From: an uncultured Prevotella sp.
Lineage (GTDB): Bacteria; Bacteroidota; Bacteroidia; Bacteroidales; Bacteroidaceae
DNA: 7,568 nucleotides
Assembly (NCBI GenBank): GCA_938018155.1
Contig: CALIIG010000168.1
Span: forward strand, 1 to 7,568
Direction: 5' to 3'
A program made the position numbers and the translations under genes. The notes beneath the pieces are model-generated. The model was not told the DNA's origin. It ran no database searches and saw only the letters and a program-made list of their open reading frames with translations. This document shows positions 5,646-7,568 of this stretch, piece after piece; the first letter of the stretch is position 1, and each line of letters opens with the position of its first letter.

Positions 5646-7568
5646 ATGTCACAAATAGATTCAAAGATTCCTGAAGGCCCTTTAGCCGAAAAATGGACTA
5701 ATTATAAGGCTCATCAGAAGCTGGTAAACCCTGCTAATAAACGTAAGCTTGATATTATTGTTGTAGGAACAGGTCTCGCTGGTGCCAGTGCAGCTGCCTC
5801 TCTTGGTGAGATGGGTTTCCATGTCATTAACTTCTGTATTCAGGACAGTCCCCGCCGTGCTCACTCTATTGCTGCACAAGGAGGTATCAACGCTGCCAAG
5901 AATTATCAGAACGATGGTGACGCTGTTTACCGTCTCTTTTATGATACAATTAAAGGTGGTGACTATCGTGCTCGTGAAGCAAATGTATATCGTTTGGCTG
6001 AAGTAAGTGCGGCAATCATTGATCAATGTGTAGCCCAGGGTGTACCTTTTGCCCGTGAGTATGGCGGTATGCTGGCTAACCGTTCTTTCGGTGGTGTTCA
6101 AGTAAGCCGCACATTTTATGCAAAGGGGCAGACCGGTCAGCAGCTGTTGCTGGGTGCTTACTCTTCTCTGATGAAGGAAGTCAACAACGGAACCGTTGAG
6201 CTTTACACGCGTACAGAGGTAGAGGACATCGTTGTTGTTGACGGCCGCTGTCGTGGTGTTATTGCCAAAGACCTTGTAACAGGCAAACTGCAGCGTTATT
6301 CTGCTCATGCCGTTTGTTTGGCAACGGGTGGCTATGGTAACACCTACTTCCTGTCAACCAATGCAATGGGCTGTAACTGTACGGCAGCTGTTCAGGCTTA
6401 TCGCAAAGGTGCCTACTTTGCAAATCCCTGTTTTGTTCAGATTCACCCGACGTGTATCCCCGTTCATGGCGATAAGCAGTCGAAGCTTACCCTTATGTCA
6501 GAATCGCTTCGTAACGATGGTCGCATCTGGGTTCCCAAGAAGCTTGAGGATGCAAAGAAACTGCAAAGTGGTGAACTTCAGGGCCGCGACATTCCTGAAG
6601 AAGACCGCGATTACTATCTGGAGCGCCGCTATCCTGCCTTCGGCAACCTCGTTCCCCGCGATGTTGCCAGCCGTGCAGCCAAAGAGCGTACGGATGCAGG
6701 CTTTGGCGTGAACAACACTGGCCTGGCTGTATTCCTCGATTTTTCAGAGGCTTTCCAGCGCTTAGGCCGTAAGCGTGTCGACGAACGCTATGGCAACCTG
6801 TTTGATATGTATGAGGAGATAACAGACGTTGATCCGCACGATAACCCAATGATGATTTTCCCTGCAATACATTATACCATGGGCGGTCTGTGGGTAGACT
6901 ATGAGCTGCAAACCTCTATCAAAGGCCTTTTTGCCCTTGGTGAGTGTAACTTCTCTGACCACGGTGCCAACCGTCTTGGTGCGTCAGCTTTGATGCAAGG
7001 ATTGGCCGATGGCTATTTTGTTTTGCCTTATACCATTCAGAATTATCTCGCAGACCAGGCGCTTTGGCCAAAGGTTCCAACAGACCGTGCTGAGTTTGTA
7101 GAGGCAGAAGAGGGCGTGAAGAAAGAGATTGATCGCCTCATGAACATCAAGGGTAAGCGTTCTGTTGACTCTATCCACAAGGAACTTGGCCATATCATGT
7201 GGGAACATGTGGGTATGGGTCGCACCAAGGAAGGCCTCGAAACAGGTTTGAAGTTGCTGAAAGAACTCCGCGAAGAGTTCAATTCAAACCTCTTCATTCC
7301 AGGCAAGAAAGAAGGGCTCAACATTGAGCTTGACAAGGCTATCCACTTGCGTGACTTCATCTTGATGGGCGAACTCGTGGCCTACGATGCGCTTCATCGT
7401 GAGGAAAGTTGCGGTGGTCACTTCCGTGAAGAGCATCAGACAGAAGAAGGAGAAGCTAAGCGCGACGACGAAAACTTCTTCTATGTGGGCTGCTGGGAAT
7501 ATCAGGGAGACGACACCAAGGCTCCTGAATTGATCAAGGAACCACTCGAGTATGAGGCAATTAAGGTA
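5646..7568 (+). CDS. frdA: Succinate dehydrogenase/fumarate reductase flavoprotein subunit (FrdA/SdhA), 3' end cut by the window
   Basis: This catalytic subunit interconverts fumarate and succinate on covalently bound FAD at the cytoplasmic face of the membrane. The frame is open from ATG 5646 to the window edge, 641 codons. Relatives end soon after the [13 protein letters not shown] tail, so probably only about 5-20 residues are missing. Visible features are the dinucleotide fold [14 protein letters not shown] (37-50), H73 in AHSIAAQGG (the FAD-linked histidine), QIHPT with H268, PRDVASRA with R338 (the proton-shuttle arginine position), AIHYTMGG with H409, and ANRLGAS with R443. These are the substrate and catalytic positions of the family. 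A capping domain lies between the FAD-domain halves, and a helical C-terminal domain follows from about 470. The roughly 35-residue extension before the Rossmann fold is usual in B-type enzymes. It follows frdC by 34 bp in the same operon, and frdB is expected next. The start lacks a Shine-Dalgarno sequence. Confidence 0.96.
   Translation, partial: MSQIDSKIPEGPLAEKWTNYKAHQKLVNPANKRKLDIIVVGTGLAGASAAASLGEMGFHVINFCIQDSPRRAHSIAAQGGINAAKNYQNDGDAVYRLFYDTIKGGDYRAREANVYRLAEVSAAIIDQCVAQGVPFAREYGGMLANRSFGGVQVSRTFYAKGQTGQQLLLGAYSSLMKEVNNGTVELYTRTEVEDIVVVDGRCRGVIAKDLVTGKLQRYSAHAVCLATGGYGNTYFLSTNAMGCNCTAAVQAYRKGAYFANPCFVQIHPTCIPVHGDKQSKLTLMSESLRNDGRIWVPKKLEDAKKLQSGELQGRDIPEEDRDYYLERRYPAFGNLVPRDVASRAAKERTDAGFGVNNTGLAVFLDFSEAFQRLGRKRVDERYGNLFDMYEEITDVDPHDNPMMIFPAIHYTMGGLWVDYELQTSIKGLFALGECNFSDHGANRLGASALMQGLADGYFVLPYTIQNYLADQALWPKVPTDRAEFVEAEEGVKKEIDRLMNIKGKRSVDSIHKELGHIMWEHVGMGRTKEGLETGLKLLKELREEFNSNLFIPGKKEGLNIELDKAIHLRDFILMGELVAYDALHREESCGGHFREEHQTEEGEAKRDDENFFYVGCWEYQGDDTKAPELIKEPLEYEAIKV

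Noticed and set aside
5682..6308. A 208-codon leftward open frame
   Set aside because: It lies entirely antisense to frdA, whose frame has clear family motifs over the same bases. It is an antisense shadow.
6307..6711. A 134-codon rightward frame inside frdA
   Set aside because: It is an alternate frame of the frdA coding sequence with low-complexity, non-family composition.
7169..7176. TATCCACA, resembling part of a DnaA box
   Set aside because: It is a single copy within the frdA coding sequence. I found no TTATCCACA cluster in any intergenic region, so there is no evidence of an origin inside the window despite the parS sites.

Overview
This window looks like chromosomal DNA from a member of the Bacteroidales, most likely Prevotellaceae (inference from protein character and promoter type; no search was run). 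Support comes from promoters of the Bacteroidetes type (TTTG, 19-21 bp, TAnnTTTG), the near absence of Shine-Dalgarno sequences, the leftward order mnmG-apt-uvrC, and a B-type (five-helix, presumably di-haem) succinate:quinone oxidoreductase in the order cytochrome b then flavoprotein. All the genes are ordinary housekeeping or energy genes. I see no mobile element, CRISPR array, tRNA, rRNA or defence system, and no undescribed protein system.

Layout. Bases 1-55 hold a leftward promoter for a gene beyond the left edge. Next come three leftward genes, transcribed in the order mnmG (2848-4719), apt (2145-2675) and uvrC (56-1924). They serve tRNA wobble-uridine modification, adenine salvage and nucleotide excision repair. 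They are separated by fairly wide gaps of about 170 and 220 bp, and these gaps carry the more interesting non-coding signals. There is one exact match to the parS consensus bound by the chromosome-partition protein ParB (2734-2749), a second degenerate parS-like site (1964-1979), and a large concentric dyad-symmetric element (2015-2092). The 193-bp region 4741-4933 is a divergent control region. It carries a leftward -7 box for mnmG, a full rightward promoter for the fumarate reductase operon, and a 12-bp hairpin in the predicted leader of that operon.

Rightward from 4934 are frdC/sdhC (membrane cytochrome b, 225 aa) and frdA/sdhA (FAD flavoprotein). The window cuts frdA at residue 641, probably only a few residues short of its stop. 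The iron-sulfur subunit gene frdB/sdhB is expected just beyond the right edge. Together these form a membrane complex that couples quinol oxidation to fumarate reduction, the terminal step of succinate production in these anaerobes, or the reverse reaction.

The most noteworthy observation is the parS pair around apt. It predicts that the locus lies in the origin-proximal, ParB-bound part of the chromosome.
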